The translations under genes and the position numbers were made by a program. From Nonomuraea guangzhouensis (lineage in GTDB: Bacteria; Actinomycetota; Actinomycetes; Streptosporangiales; Streptosporangiaceae), in contig NZ_JAHKRM010000024.1 in assembly GCF_019396345.1 (NCBI RefSeq), positions 155,788-219,787 on the forward strand: 64,000 nt of DNA, given 5' to 3'. How positions within the stretch are numbered: the stretch's first letter is position 1; every line of letters starts with the position of its first letter. Below are positions 14,941 through 23,474 of the stretch, piece by piece. The notes under the pieces are model-generated. The model did no database searches. It was not told the origin of the DNA and worked only from the letters and a program-made list of their open reading frames with translations.

Positions 14941-15744
14941 GTGATACTTCCCCGCGTGCCCCGGCTCGACATCGACGGCGTCCTGCGCCTGCTCGACGTC
15001 CCGTTCACCTTTGAAGGCCCGTGCCCCGGCGGCCAGGTCGGTGCCGCGTACGTGCGCTGGCCCGACGGCCACCGGTCAGTGCTCACCCGCGGGCCCGACG
15101 TGAGCGCGCTGCTGGAGGTGGCCCGCGCGGCGGGTGTCCCGGCGCCGCGGTACGAGCTGGTGCGCCCGCCGATCGTGGTGCAGGAGCTGCTGCCCGGCTC
15201 GCCCCCGGGCCAGCCCTCCCCGCGCACGATCGAGTCGATGCTCGACGTCAACCGGCGCTGCCGTGGCCTGCTCGCCGGCCGTACGGACCTGCCTGGGATG
15301 GCGCTCTTCCTGCGCGCCGACGGGCCGGGCTTCTGCCTGCACGAGCCGCTGCGGACGTACGACAGCCGCACGCGGCGCCTGCTCGACCAGGTGGAGGAGG
15401 TCGGCGCCGCCCTCCCCGAGCGGCTGGACGGCGACGACCTCGTCCACACCGACTTCCACCCCGAGAACGTGCTGGTCGACGAATCGGGCACGGTCACCGG
15501 GGTGATCGACTGGGACGGCGCCACGCGGGGTGACGCCGACTTCGACCTCGTCACGCTGCGCTTCGACCTCACGCACCGTGCGCCGGAGCTGGCTCGCCTG
15601 CTCGACGATCGGCTCGACGAGCAGGTGGCCCTGGTCTGCTGGGCCCACATGAGTCTGCGGATGGTCGACTGGGCGATCCGGCACTTCACCGCCGCCGAGG
15701 TCACCGTCTGGCTCGACGTCGCCGAACGCCTCCGGCCGATCTGA
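14941..15744 (+). CDS. Aminoglycoside phosphotransferase (APH)-fold small-molecule kinase
   Basis: The GTG start follows a GGAGGG RBS with a 5-nt spacer; an upstream TTG in frame would overlap that RBS. The 267-residue product shows the catalytic loop HTDFHPEN (Asp171, Asn176) and the metal-binding IDWD (Asp190), and the hinge-like VVQELLPGSPPGQPSP. This is the APH/choline kinase fold. The N-terminal lobe is short and its ATP-anchoring Lys is not obvious. Substrate is unknown; resistance should not be assumed. The gene stands alone. Confidence 0.8.
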   Translation: MILPRVPRLDIDGVLRLLDVPFTFEGPCPGGQVGAAYVRWPDGHRSVLTRGPDVSALLEVARAAGVPAPRYELVRPPIVVQELLPGSPPGQPSPRTIESMLDVNRRCRGLLAGRTDLPGMALFLRADGPGFCLHEPLRTYDSRTRRLLDQVEEVGAALPERLDGDDLVHTDFHPENVLVDESGTVTGVIDWDGATRGDADFDLVTLRFDLTHRAPELARLLDDRLDEQVALVCWAHMSLRMVDWAIRHFTAAEVTVWLDVAERLRPI

Positions 15745-15812
15745 TCGGAAACGCTCCGCGTCCTTCGGTCCAAGTACAGATGTAAGGGCGAACGACGAAG
15801 GGAGCGAGGCCT

Positions 15813-16358
15813 GTGCGCCTCAACGAAGACCCCGAGGCTTTTGAGGCCTTTTATCGTCGCCATGTCGATGGCGTCATGCGGTTCGTCGTACGCCGGGTGA
15901 GCGATCCTCATCTGGCCGCCGATCTGACCGCCGACATCTTCCTGGCGGCCCTGGACTCCGGGCACACCTACCGCCCCGGCCGGGGCAGCGAGACCGCTTG
16001 GTTGTACGGCGTGGCGCGCAACGTCGTGTCCGCCCAGTATCGACGCACGGCCCGCGAGACGAAGGCGACCAGCCGCATCGCGGGCAGGCGAATGATGGAC
16101 GACCACGATCTCGACCGGATGGAGGAACGGATCGACGCCGAGCGCCAGATGCGCCGCGCCCTGGAGGCCATGGGCAAGCTGCCCGAGGGCGAACGGGCCG
16201 TACTGGAACTCGTCGCGATCGATCAGCTCACCGTCAAGGAGGCCGCTGCGGCCTTGGGCATCAACGGGGTGACCGCACGAGTCCGGTTGCATCGGGCCAG
16301 ACGCGCCCTCGAAGACGTCGCTTCGTCATCGGCTATGTATGTGGAGGGACAGGCATGA
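15813..16358 (+). CDS. ECF-type RNA polymerase sigma factor
   Basis: The 181-residue protein has region 2 (FEAFYRRHVDGVMRFVVRRV, then HLAADLTADIFLAAL) and region 4 (LPEGERAVLELVAIDQLTVK, then EAAAALGINGVTARVRLHRARRAL in two parts). The GTG has a GGGAG-containing RBS. Its stop overlaps the ATG of the next gene, a membrane protein that likely acts as its regulator. Target promoter class is unknown. Confidence 0.93.
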   Translation: MRLNEDPEAFEAFYRRHVDGVMRFVVRRVSDPHLAADLTADIFLAALDSGHTYRPGRGSETAWLYGVARNVVSAQYRRTARETKATSRIAGRRMMDDHDLDRMEERIDAERQMRRALEAMGKLPEGERAVLELVAIDQLTVKEAAAALGINGVTARVRLHRARRALEDVASSSAMYVEGQA

Positions 16359-16987
16359 GCAACTTCGAGGAGCGCCTGCTCAGCGCGCTCAAGGACGACA
16401 TCGCCGCCCGGAAGGCGGACATGGTCGTCGAAACGCCGGTGCGCCGCCGCCGGATCGTGGGACTGGCCGCCGCGGTGGCGGCGGCCACGGTGGTGGCCAT
16501 CAACGTGTACGGCGGAGCGGCCGCTCCCGCCTTCGCCGTGACCAAGAGCGCGGACGGGTCGGTCGAGGTGCGGATCAACGAGTTCCGCGACCCGGACGAG
16601 TTGGCGGCCAAGCTCGCCGCGGCGGGAGTGACGACGGTGGTCGACTACCTGCCGGCGGGCCAGACCTGTAAGCAGCCCCGAGGGGAGCACGGGGCCGGCT
16701 ACGGGCGGGCCGAGAACGGCATCGGCGTCGGGAGGGACGGCACGGGGATCGTGTTCCGGATCGGCAAGGGGCAGGTGGCGGACGGGCAGACGCTGGTCCT
16801 GGCGGTCTCCGTCGACCAGGCGGACAAGCCGCCCATCGCGACCTCGCTGGAGGTGGTCAGGGGGGCGGTGGCGCCCTGCGAGGCGACCCCGTTGAACCTC
16901 CCCCCGACCTCCGGCTCCACCGGCGACGGCCCGTCCACCGACGAGAAGACGGGCGAGGGGCCCGGCCAGACCACCAACGGCGGCTGA
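16355..16987 (+). CDS. Single-pass membrane protein coupled to the ECF sigma factor (putative anti-sigma)
   Basis: The 210-residue protein has a cytosolic N-terminus of about 35 residues (NFEERLLSALKDDIAARKAD), one membrane helix (GLAAAVAAATVVAINVYGGA) and an extracytoplasmic domain with two Cys (QTCKQP and APCEATP) that could pair, then a Ser/Thr/Gly-rich tail. No zinc HxxxCxxC motif is present. The overlap with the sigma gene and the topology suggest a membrane anti-sigma factor, but the short N-terminus is atypical. Role is inferred from context only. Confidence 0.65.
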   Translation: MSNFEERLLSALKDDIAARKADMVVETPVRRRRIVGLAAAVAAATVVAINVYGGAAAPAFAVTKSADGSVEVRINEFRDPDELAAKLAAAGVTTVVDYLPAGQTCKQPRGEHGAGYGRAENGIGVGRDGTGIVFRIGKGQVADGQTLVLAVSVDQADKPPIATSLEVVRGAVAPCEATPLNLPPTSGSTGDGPSTDEKTGEGPGQTTNGG

Positions 16988-17003
16988 CTGGCCGGGTGTG
17001 CTC

Positions 17004-18446
17004 CTACCGGGCGGCGGGAAGCAGGGACAGGGCCTTGGCCATCGCCGGGTCGCGGCCCTTGCGCAGGTCCTTCGCGGTCAGTGGCAGGTAGTGGTCGGGC
17101 GCCACGCCGATGCCGTTGATCAGTTCGTGGTCGGCGCCCACCTGGTAGGCCGCGGGCAGGGTCAGGAGGCTTCCGTCGTCCAGCGTGAACATACCGGCGG
17201 ATCCCGACACCATGCCCGACGTGCGCGACCCGATCAGCGGCCCGACCTTGAGGTCCTTGACCGCAGCGGAGAAGGCGTCGCAGGCCGAGGCGCAGATGCC
17301 GTCGGTGAGCACGGCCAGGGGCAGACCGAGCAGCGGGACCGCGTCGTCGGTGCGGTTGGGTGTGCACGTGCCGTCCGGGGCGCAGTCGTAGCTGTGCACC
17401 TTGCCGTGTACGAAGCCGCTGAGCAGCTTGACGACCTCGGCGGGCGAGCCGCCGTTGGTGCCGCGCAGGTCGAGGACGATGCCACGCAGCTTCTTGTCCG
17501 CCCGCAGCTTCTTGTCTGCCCGCAGTCCGGCGATGGCGGCCAGGACCTGGTCGGCGGTCCCGGGCTGGAAGTTGGTGAGCTTGACCGCGGCCACGTCGCC
17601 GTCGACCCGGCGGGCCGTCACCGGCCGCGTCGTGGGCGTGAACAGCTTCGGCCGCAGCGTCGTCTTCCTGACGCGGCCGGTTGACGGGTCGAGCAGCGCC
17701 AGCCGTACCGGGGCCGGCTGGTCACTTGAGTATTCGGGGTTGAGCAGGTTCATGGCGCCGCTGGACAGGACACCGTCCACGAAGACGGGCGCGCCGTTGA
17801 CGGACTGCACGATCTCGCCCGGACGGATACGGGCGGCGGCGGCCGGGCCGCCCTGCACGGCGTTGACGAACAACGGGGCCACCGCCTTCTGCGGTGCCCG
17901 GTACGTGATCGAATAGCCGGGCGAGGTGGTGAAGCCGAGGCCGTAGGCGTCGCCCGGCTTGCCGGGCGGTTGCGCTCGGCGGCCCCACTGCGAGTGATTG
18001 TCGTGCAGGCTGCCCACCATGCCCTTGATCGTCGCTCCGGCCACGGCCTGCCGGAGCGTGGCGTCGTCCGGCAGATCGGCCATCAACCGCTCGTACCCGG
18101 CCGCGAACGTGTTCAGGTCGGTCGTGCGGTTCCCGGTCAGCGGCGGCATGGTGGCGTCGGGCCGGTCGGTGCCGCGGCGGTTCAACTCCTCGGTGAGACC
18201 GGCGAACCCGGCCGCGAGCACCGCCCGGTGGTCGAGTCGCTCGCGACCGTAGAAGGCGGTGAAGATGCAGTCGTACGCCTGTTTGATGGTGCTCAGGCCG
18301 GTGGCGACGGGCTGGTCCGGCTTGGCGCCGCACGCGGAGGCGGCGGTCCGTACGGCTGCCTCGGTCCGCACGGTCGCCACGGCGCCGGACGTCGCCAACG
18401 TCAGGACGCCGGTGCAGGCCAGCACGGGTAGGAGGGAACGCTTCAC
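17004..18446 (-). CDS. Secreted S41-family (C-terminal processing-like) serine protease with PDZ domain
   Basis: The 480-residue protein has a signal peptide (KRSLLPVLACTGVLTLATSG), a helical region, a PDZ domain (about 165-260, GGPAAAARIRPGEIVQSVNG) and an S41 catalytic domain (about 275-450) with IVLDLRGTNGG and nucleophile candidate Ser388 in DGICASACDAF. Residues 308-319 are a perfect tandem duplication of LRADKK, encoded at 17490-17525. Cys355 and Cys361 may form a disulfide. It lies upstream of a serine hydrolase on the same strand; both face the OmpR-type system. Confidence 0.85.
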   Translation of the reverse strand: MKRSLLPVLACTGVLTLATSGAVATVRTEAAVRTAASACGAKPDQPVATGLSTIKQAYDCIFTAFYGRERLDHRAVLAAGFAGLTEELNRRGTDRPDATMPPLTGNRTTDLNTFAAGYERLMADLPDDATLRQAVAGATIKGMVGSLHDNHSQWGRRAQPPGKPGDAYGLGFTTSPGYSITYRAPQKAVAPLFVNAVQGGPAAAARIRPGEIVQSVNGAPVFVDGVLSSGAMNLLNPEYSSDQPAPVRLALLDPSTGRVRKTTLRPKLFTPTTRPVTARRVDGDVAAVKLTNFQPGTADQVLAAIAGLRADKKLRADKKLRGIVLDLRGTNGGSPAEVVKLLSGFVHGKVHSYDCAPDGTCTPNRTDDAVPLLGLPLAVLTDGICASACDAFSAAVKDLKVGPLIGSRTSGMVSGSAGMFTLDDGSLLTLPAAYQVGADHELINGIGVAPDHYLPLTAKDLRKGRDPAMAKALSLLPAAR

Positions 18447-18478
18447 GCTGATGTGTCTCCTTCACGTATCGCGGTCGA

Positions 18479-19558
18479 CTATTGACCGGGACAGAGCACG
18501 GCTTCCGCGGCCGCGTTGATGGCGTCACCGACGGCCATGGCCTGCTCGTTGTCGATCTTCAATGTGGCGGCCACCGCGAACTGAACCCGGCCGTCGGTCG
18601 AGGAGAAGGTGACGGAGTTGATCCCGGGCATGCCGCCCGCGGCCGCCGCGACCGTTCCGCCGCACAGGCTGGGCCGCGGCCGCGGCGGTTGCAGGTCCGG
18701 CGGCAGCAGCTTGCCCTGGTTGAGCGCGCGGTAGAAGGCGCTGACGTCGTGCGCGGTGGAGATCGCTCCTTCGGCGCCGATGGTGGCGTTGAGCCGGTCG
18801 ACGTCGCGCGGCCTGCCCTTGGCGTCGGGGTAGTAGCCGTGTCCGTGCGGACCCTTGATCTGGTCGGAGACCTTGGTGGCCAGATAGGTGTGCTTCATGC
18901 CGAGCGGGGTGAACAGGCGCCGCTTGAACTCGGTGGCCCGATCGTGGCCGGTCAGCTTCTCGATGATCATGCCGAGGAGGACGTAGTTGGTGGTGGAGTA
19001 GAGGTATTCGCCCGGCTCGCCCTTGCGAGGTACGGTACGTGCGGCCTTCACCAGGTCGATCGGCTTGTAGGCGGTGGTGAAGTCGAATACGTCGAACTTC
19101 CCGCTCTCGATGAAGTCGGGGATGCCGGAGGTGTGGCGGATCAACTGCTGCACGGTGATCTCGTCGGCCCGATCCACATAGTCGTACTTGGCCATGTCGG
19201 GCAGGACGGCGCTGAGTTTGTCCTCCAGGCCGAGCTTGCCTTCCTTGACCAGTTGCAGGACGATCGTGGCCTCCATGAGCTTGGTCTGGGACGCGATGCG
19301 GTAACGGGAGTCCGGGGGGATGCGTCCGCCCTTGCCGCCGATCAGGCGTGAACCCGCCGTCCCCTGGCCCACCTGCTTGCCGTCGACGTACACCTGTCCG
19401 ATGGCCCCCACCACGCCGTCGGTCTTCGCCACGTTCTCTATCGCCTGCTGGACGTCTCCCAGCTTGACCTGGTCGGCGGCGGCCGCGGGTCCTGTGACGC
19501 TCAATGCCAGCACCGCGCACGCCAGCCCGGCCATGCCGGCTGCTCTGCCACGCCTCAT
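18479..19558 (-). CDS. Secreted serine beta-lactamase/DD-peptidase-fold hydrolase, probably defective
   Basis: The 359-residue protein has a signal peptide ending AAAA-DQ, the nucleophile motif Ser90-x-x-Lys93 (IASQTKLMEA) and the second motif Tyr187-Ser-Thr (LYSTTNYVLLG). The third motif (His/Lys-x-Gly) is missing: where GHxGGMPG would be expected the sequence reads AAAAGGMPG. About 40 residues usual between motif two and this point are absent, replaced by PPRPRPSLCGG, encoded by a GC-rich run. The C-terminal strand is present. Fold is certain; activity is doubtful. It is divergent from the OmpR-type regulator gene. Confidence 0.82.
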   Translation of the reverse strand: MRRGRAAGMAGLACAVLALSVTGPAAAADQVKLGDVQQAIENVAKTDGVVGAIGQVYVDGKQVGQGTAGSRLIGGKGGRIPPDSRYRIASQTKLMEATIVLQLVKEGKLGLEDKLSAVLPDMAKYDYVDRADEITVQQLIRHTSGIPDFIESGKFDVFDFTTAYKPIDLVKAARTVPRKGEPGEYLYSTTNYVLLGMIIEKLTGHDRATEFKRRLFTPLGMKHTYLATKVSDQIKGPHGHGYYPDAKGRPRDVDRLNATIGAEGAISTAHDVSAFYRALNQGKLLPPDLQPPRPRPSLCGGTVAAAAGGMPGINSVTFSSTDGRVQFAVAATLKIDNEQAMAVGDAINAAAEAVLCPGQ

Positions 19559-19637
19559 GGTCGATCACCCTTTCCTGACGGGACTTCAAGGGCGACCAGA
19601 TCTACCGGCCGGCATCGATGGGTGGCCGATCGGCGAC

Positions 19638-19654
19638 CCATATCCGTTCCATAT
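19638..19654. promoter_or_regulatory. 11-bp-spaced direct repeat upstream of the OmpR-type regulator
   Basis: CCATAT occurs twice with a period of 11 bp (CCATAT-ccgtt-CCATAT), the spacing used by head-to-tail dimers of OmpR/PhoB regulators. A GATACT hexamer (19666-19671) lies 6 nt before the ATG, fitting a leaderless promoter; the repeat then covers about -40 to -24. It may serve autoregulation, or the divergent hydrolase gene 80 bp away. Confidence 0.5.
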
Positions 19655-19677
19655 GCGGGCGTTGGGATACTGCCCGG

Positions 19678-20334
19678 ATGCGCGTGCTCTTGGTGGAAGA
19701 CGAGCAACCCCTCGCCGGGTACATCGAGGCCGGGCTGCGCAAGCACGGCTTCACCGTCGACGTCGCCCTCGACGGGCAGACGGCTCTGGACAAGTGCGAG
19801 ATCACGCCGTACGACGTGGTGGTCCTGGACCGGGACCTGCCGGTCGTGCACGGCGACGCGGTGTGCCGCCGGCTCGCCGAGCAGGGCAGGTCGCGGGTGC
19901 TGATGCTGACCGCGTCCGACGCCGTGGAGGACCGGGTGGGCGGGCTGATGCTGGGCGCGGACGACTACCTGGGCAAGCCGTTCGCGTTCTCCGAGCTGGT
20001 CGCGCGGGTCCACGCCCTGGTACGGCGGAGCGCGCCGGCCCGCCCGCCGGTGCTGCGCGCCGCCGGTGTGGCCCTGGATCCGGCCCGGCGTAGCGCCGAG
20101 CGGGACGGGCGGCTGCTGAGCCTGACGCCCAAGGAGTTCGGTGTGCTCCAGCAGCTGCTGGCCGCCGACGGTGCCGTGGTCAGCGCGGAAACCCTGCTGG
20201 ACAAGGTGTGGGACGAGTACGCGGACCCGTTCACCAACGCGATCCGGATCACCGTCGGCACGCTGCGCCGCAAGCTCGGCGACCCGCCACTGATCGAAAC
20301 CGTCACCGGCGCCGGCTATCGGATCGGACCGTGA
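19678..20334 (+). CDS. OmpR-family response regulator
   Basis: The 218-residue protein has a receiver domain with Asp51 (VVVLDRDLPVVHGD), conserved Thr (MLTASD) and Lys (LGKPF), and a C-terminal winged helix (about 125-218, LTPKEFGVLQQLLAADGAVV and NAIRITVGTLRRKLGDPPLI). The Lys is preceded by Gly rather than the usual Val. The start is the ATG without RBS, 6 nt after a -10-like hexamer. The stop overlaps the kinase GTG (GTGA). Confidence 0.94.
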   Translation: MRVLLVEDEQPLAGYIEAGLRKHGFTVDVALDGQTALDKCEITPYDVVVLDRDLPVVHGDAVCRRLAEQGRSRVLMLTASDAVEDRVGGLMLGADDYLGKPFAFSELVARVHALVRRSAPARPPVLRAAGVALDPARRSAERDGRLLSLTPKEFGVLQQLLAADGAVVSAETLLDKVWDEYADPFTNAIRITVGTLRRKLGDPPLIETVTGAGYRIGP

Positions 20335-21470
20335 AACTGACCGCCCGGGCTCGGCTCGCGTCGCTGCAGACCGCCCTGGTGCTGGCCGCCGGCGCCGCGC
20401 TGACCGGGTTGACCTACCTGCTGATGCGGCGCCGCGCGATCTTCACCCGCCTGGACCCGATCGGCACTCCCACGCCGGACGGGCTGCTCACTCTCGCCGA
20501 CCGGGTGCAGGCCGACACCCTTTCCGCGCTGGTGCCCCAGGCCGCTCTGGCGCTCATCGTGGTGACCGGGCTGGCCGCCGTACTGAGCTGGCTGGTGGCC
20601 GGTCGGGTGCTGCGACCGATCCGCGTGATCTCCGCCACCGCCCGGCGCCTGTCAGCCGAGAACCTCACCGAACGGGTCCCGGTCACCACCCCCGCTGACG
20701 AGCTGTCGGCGTTGGCGGGCACGGTCAACGGGATGCTGGACCGCATCCAGCGCGACGTCGCCGAGCGGGACCGGATCCTGGACAGCCAGCGGTTGTTCAC
20801 CGCCAACGCCGCCCACGAGCTGCGTACACCGCTGACCACCGCGCGTACCGCGATCGACGTCACCCTGGACGGAGACCCCAGCCGTGCCGAGCTGCTCACG
20901 ATGGCCGGCGACGTACGCGGTGCCGTCGAGCACATGCAACGCGTCCTGGACGGGCTGCTGCTGCTGGCCCGCAGCCAGGCCGGGCTCGGCGCGCGGGAAC
21001 CGGTCGACCTGGCCGCTGTCGCGGCCGGCGCCCTCGACGCCGCCGGAGCACGGGCGGCAGCCGCCGGCGTCGCCGTACGATCCGAGCTCCGGCACGCACC
21101 GGTCACCGGCGAACCCGTCCTGCTGGAACGGATGATCGGCAACCTGGTCGACAACGCGGTCCGCTACAACCGGGCGGGTGGGGACCTGGTCGTCGACACG
21201 GGTACGGCGGGCGGGCGCGCCATCCTGCGGATCTTCAACACCGGCCGGGAGATCCCGCCCGGCGAGGCGGAGACGCTGTTGGAACCGTTCGTGCACGGAC
21301 AGGGGACCCGCGTCCGTACTGACGGCTTGGGGCTGGGGCTGTCGATCGTGCGCGCGGTCACACTCGCCCACCGAGGACGGATCGCGGTCACCGCCCGCAC
21401 CGGCGGCGGCCTCGACATCACCGTCGACCTCCCGCGAAGCCCGATGACGTCCCAACGCCGGAATTGTTAG
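20331..21470 (+). CDS. HAMP-containing sensor histidine kinase
   Basis: The 379-residue kinase has two membrane helices (about 12-32 and 66-90) around a short extracytoplasmic loop of about 33 residues, a HAMP linker (RVLRPIRVISATARRLSAEN), HisKA with His162 (ANAAHELRTPL), and HATPase with N box (LVDNAVRYN) and G box (TDGLGLGLSIVR). The loop is too small for a folded sensor domain, so sensing is probably in the membrane. It is translationally coupled to the regulator. Confidence 0.94.
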   Translation: MKLTARARLASLQTALVLAAGAALTGLTYLLMRRRAIFTRLDPIGTPTPDGLLTLADRVQADTLSALVPQAALALIVVTGLAAVLSWLVAGRVLRPIRVISATARRLSAENLTERVPVTTPADELSALAGTVNGMLDRIQRDVAERDRILDSQRLFTANAAHELRTPLTTARTAIDVTLDGDPSRAELLTMAGDVRGAVEHMQRVLDGLLLLARSQAGLGAREPVDLAAVAAGALDAAGARAAAAGVAVRSELRHAPVTGEPVLLERMIGNLVDNAVRYNRAGGDLVVDTGTAGGRAILRIFNTGREIPPGEAETLLEPFVHGQGTRVRTDGLGLGLSIVRAVTLAHRGRIAVTARTGGGLDITVDLPRSPMTSQRRNC

Positions 21471-21482
21471 ATCTCGTGCCGG

Positions 21483-22295
21483 TCAGAACTGGTAGCGGAG
21501 TATCCGCGCTCCCTGCCGTGACAGGGCCGTGCTGCGGGCGGTGAGCCGGGTGAGTGCGCGCAGCGGCTGTGGGAACCGCGCAACTTCAGGTGCGCGGGTC
21601 AGCATTTCCTCTTCGACCAGTTCGAGGCCGGCGCCCCAGTTCTCGGGTTCGTGTGGGTCGTCGAAGCCCTGGGCGGCCTTGATGCCGAGTGCCTTGATGG
21701 TCGGGTGGTACTTCATGGCCCATGCGGCGAATCGCGTGTAGCCGTTGATCGCGAGCTCGCCCGATGGGAAATGGGCGGTCAGCTCGCGGGTCATGTGCTG
21801 GAAGGAGTCGCCGGGCATGAACGGGAGCAGTCCCTCGGCGATGATCACTGCTGGGCGGTCGCCGGGGATGGTGTCCAACCAGCCGGGTTCGGTGAGGTCG
21901 GCTGCGATCACATGGGAACGGCCGGGCAGGCACTCGGATCGGAGATCGACGACCTCCGGGAAGTCGATGTCGTACCAGTCGACGTCCGGGGACGGAGCGC
22001 AGCGGACCATCCGGGTGTCGAGGCCGCAGCCCAGATCCAGCACCACGCATTCGGGGTGGGCGGCGATGTACGCGCGGACGACGTCGTCGAGTTTCTTGGC
22101 GCGCAGTGCGGTGGTGACGACCAGGTTGGGCTTCAGCTTCAGCCGGCGGAAGTCATAGTCGATGGTGTCGGCCAGTTCGGCGGAGAGCGTGTCGCCGAGG
22201 ATCGGGCTGGGCAGCTTGGCGTCCAGGGCCCTGGCATAGAGGGTGAGCAGCAGCGTTTCCGGGATCAGCCCGAGTTTGGGTTGCCGGCGATGCAT
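21483..22295 (-). CDS. Class I SAM-dependent methyltransferase, LCMT/TcmP-like
   Basis: The 270-residue protein has the SAM motif VVLDLGCGLDTRMVR (about residues 84-98), the acidic motif WYDIDFPEVVDLR, and IIAEGLLPFM, all typical of the leucine carboxyl methyltransferase-related family that includes polyketide O-methyltransferases such as TcmP. It starts 12 bp after the marR-type gene and likely shares its transcript. No biosynthetic cluster surrounds it, so the substrate is open. Confidence 0.85.
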   Translation of the reverse strand: MHRRQPKLGLIPETLLLTLYARALDAKLPSPILGDTLSAELADTIDYDFRRLKLKPNLVVTTALRAKKLDDVVRAYIAAHPECVVLDLGCGLDTRMVRCAPSPDVDWYDIDFPEVVDLRSECLPGRSHVIAADLTEPGWLDTIPGDRPAVIIAEGLLPFMPGDSFQHMTRELTAHFPSGELAINGYTRFAAWAMKYHPTIKALGIKAAQGFDDPHEPENWGAGLELVEEEMLTRAPEVARFPQPLRALTRLTARSTALSRQGARILRYQF

Positions 22296-22306
22296 GGGCG
22301 CTTTCC

Positions 22307-22762
22307 TTAGCGGCGTAGTGGATGGCGGGCTGCGAGGTTCTGCAGCCAGGTCAGGGAGTCATGGGCGGCCTTGATGCGCTCGACGCGGGGGCCCTCGCCG
22401 CCTGCGATGTCGAGCCCTTCGTCGGCGATCTCGCCGAACGCGCTCAGGCTTTCGAGCTTGCGCTGGATGACCTTCTGCCAGGCGTCGTCTTCGATGCGGT
22501 AGTAGGCGGTGCGATCGCCGGGCTTTCGTACCTTCTTGACCAGTGCTATGGCCGTGAGGAACCGCATGTTCGAGGTGAGCGACGCGCGGCTGGCCCCGAT
22601 CACCTCCGCGATCTGACCGGCGGACTGCTCGGCCGGATCGCAGATCATCAGCCACCCGAGGATGCGCCCGGTGATGGGGGGCAGTCCCCATTCCTCGACG
22701 CAGAAGGCGGCTACTCGCTCCACCCACCGGAGCAGTCGTTCCTGCTGCTGTTGCCCGGACAT
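22307..22762 (-). CDS. GbsR/MarR-type transcriptional regulator
   Basis: The 151-residue winged-HTH protein (ERVAAFCVEEWGLPPITGRI, then QSAGQIAEVIGASRASLTSN) is of the GbsR branch of the MarR group. Regulators of this group bind palindromes and often control the adjacent gene. A large perfect palindrome lies over the promoter about 700 bp upstream, ahead of the decayed hydrolase gene of the same strand; the regulator is a good candidate to bind it. Confidence 0.88.
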   Translation of the reverse strand: MSGQQQQERLLRWVERVAAFCVEEWGLPPITGRILGWLMICDPAEQSAGQIAEVIGASRASLTSNMRFLTAIALVKKVRKPGDRTAYYRIEDDAWQKVIQRKLESLSAFGEIADEGLDIAGGEGPRVERIKAAHDSLTWLQNLAARHPLRR

Positions 22763-22795
22763 GTCGCATCCTCCTTCGTTGATCGCGTGCGGGGC

Positions 22796-23454
22796 TCATG
22801 GTGTCATGGCGGCCACCGACTCGAAGGTAGGTGTCGGGGTGATGTCCGCGAGCCGGGTCCTACGCAGGTAGAGGTCGAACCAGTCGATCGCGAACGCCAT
22901 CGCCTCCTCCAGGCCCGGGCCGGTATAAAGGCCGAGCACGTCGTGGGGCAGCACCTCCAGCCGCTTGGGTTCGCCGGCCTTGTCGAAGGCGCTCTGCGCC
23001 TCCTCGAGCATGTGGTACGGGTCCCACCCACCGTTGGCGATCATCAGCAGCGGCGTCGGCGTCAGGTGCGGCACCCGCGCGCTCTGCCCGCCTTCGTAAC
23101 GCCGCTGCCAGTCCTCGTCGAGGCTGTCGCGTAGCGCGTGGACGCCGGCCCGGCCCAAGAGGCGGTCCAGGTAACGCCATCCGTCCCACACGCCGATCCG
23201 CTCCGGCTGCACCTCGGGGCGGGTTCGCAGGTAGGAGACGGCGCTGCGGAAGTCCTCCACCTGCCGCTCCGGGTAGTCCTGGCCCCGCAGTTCACCGTCG
23301 CTGGCACCCACCGTGCGGTAGTCAATGGCCAACACCGCGAACCCAGCCTTGACGAAGTACGGCGCGAAGAATGCCAGGGCCTCCTTGACCATGACCCCGT
23401 TGTGTCCGAGCACGCGCAGCGGGTCCCAAGGCTGCTGAAGGTCACGTGTTCCAT
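22796..23454 (-). pseudogene. Decayed alpha/beta hydrolase gene
   Basis: A good promoter, RBS (GAGAAGGGG) and ATG open MEHVTFSS, but the frame is then lost and the hydrolase continues in another frame (DPLRVLGHNGVMVKEALAFF, then FAVLAIDYRTVGASDGELRG). Where the nucleophile elbow G-x-S-x-G should follow ERIGVW the sequence jumps to DGWRYLDRLLGRAG, so the catalytic Ser and about 30 residues are missing. The C-terminal part, including MIANGGWDPY and PHDVLGLYTGP, is intact. Two separate deletions are the simplest reading. An intact ORF of about 205 codons remains but cannot be a working hydrolase. Confidence 0.7.
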
Positions 23455-23474
23455 GGTTGGCCCCTTCTCCACGT

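Noticed and set aside
14941..15744. Aminoglycoside resistance gene
   Set aside because: Only the general APH/choline kinase fold is supported; no feature shows antibiotic specificity.
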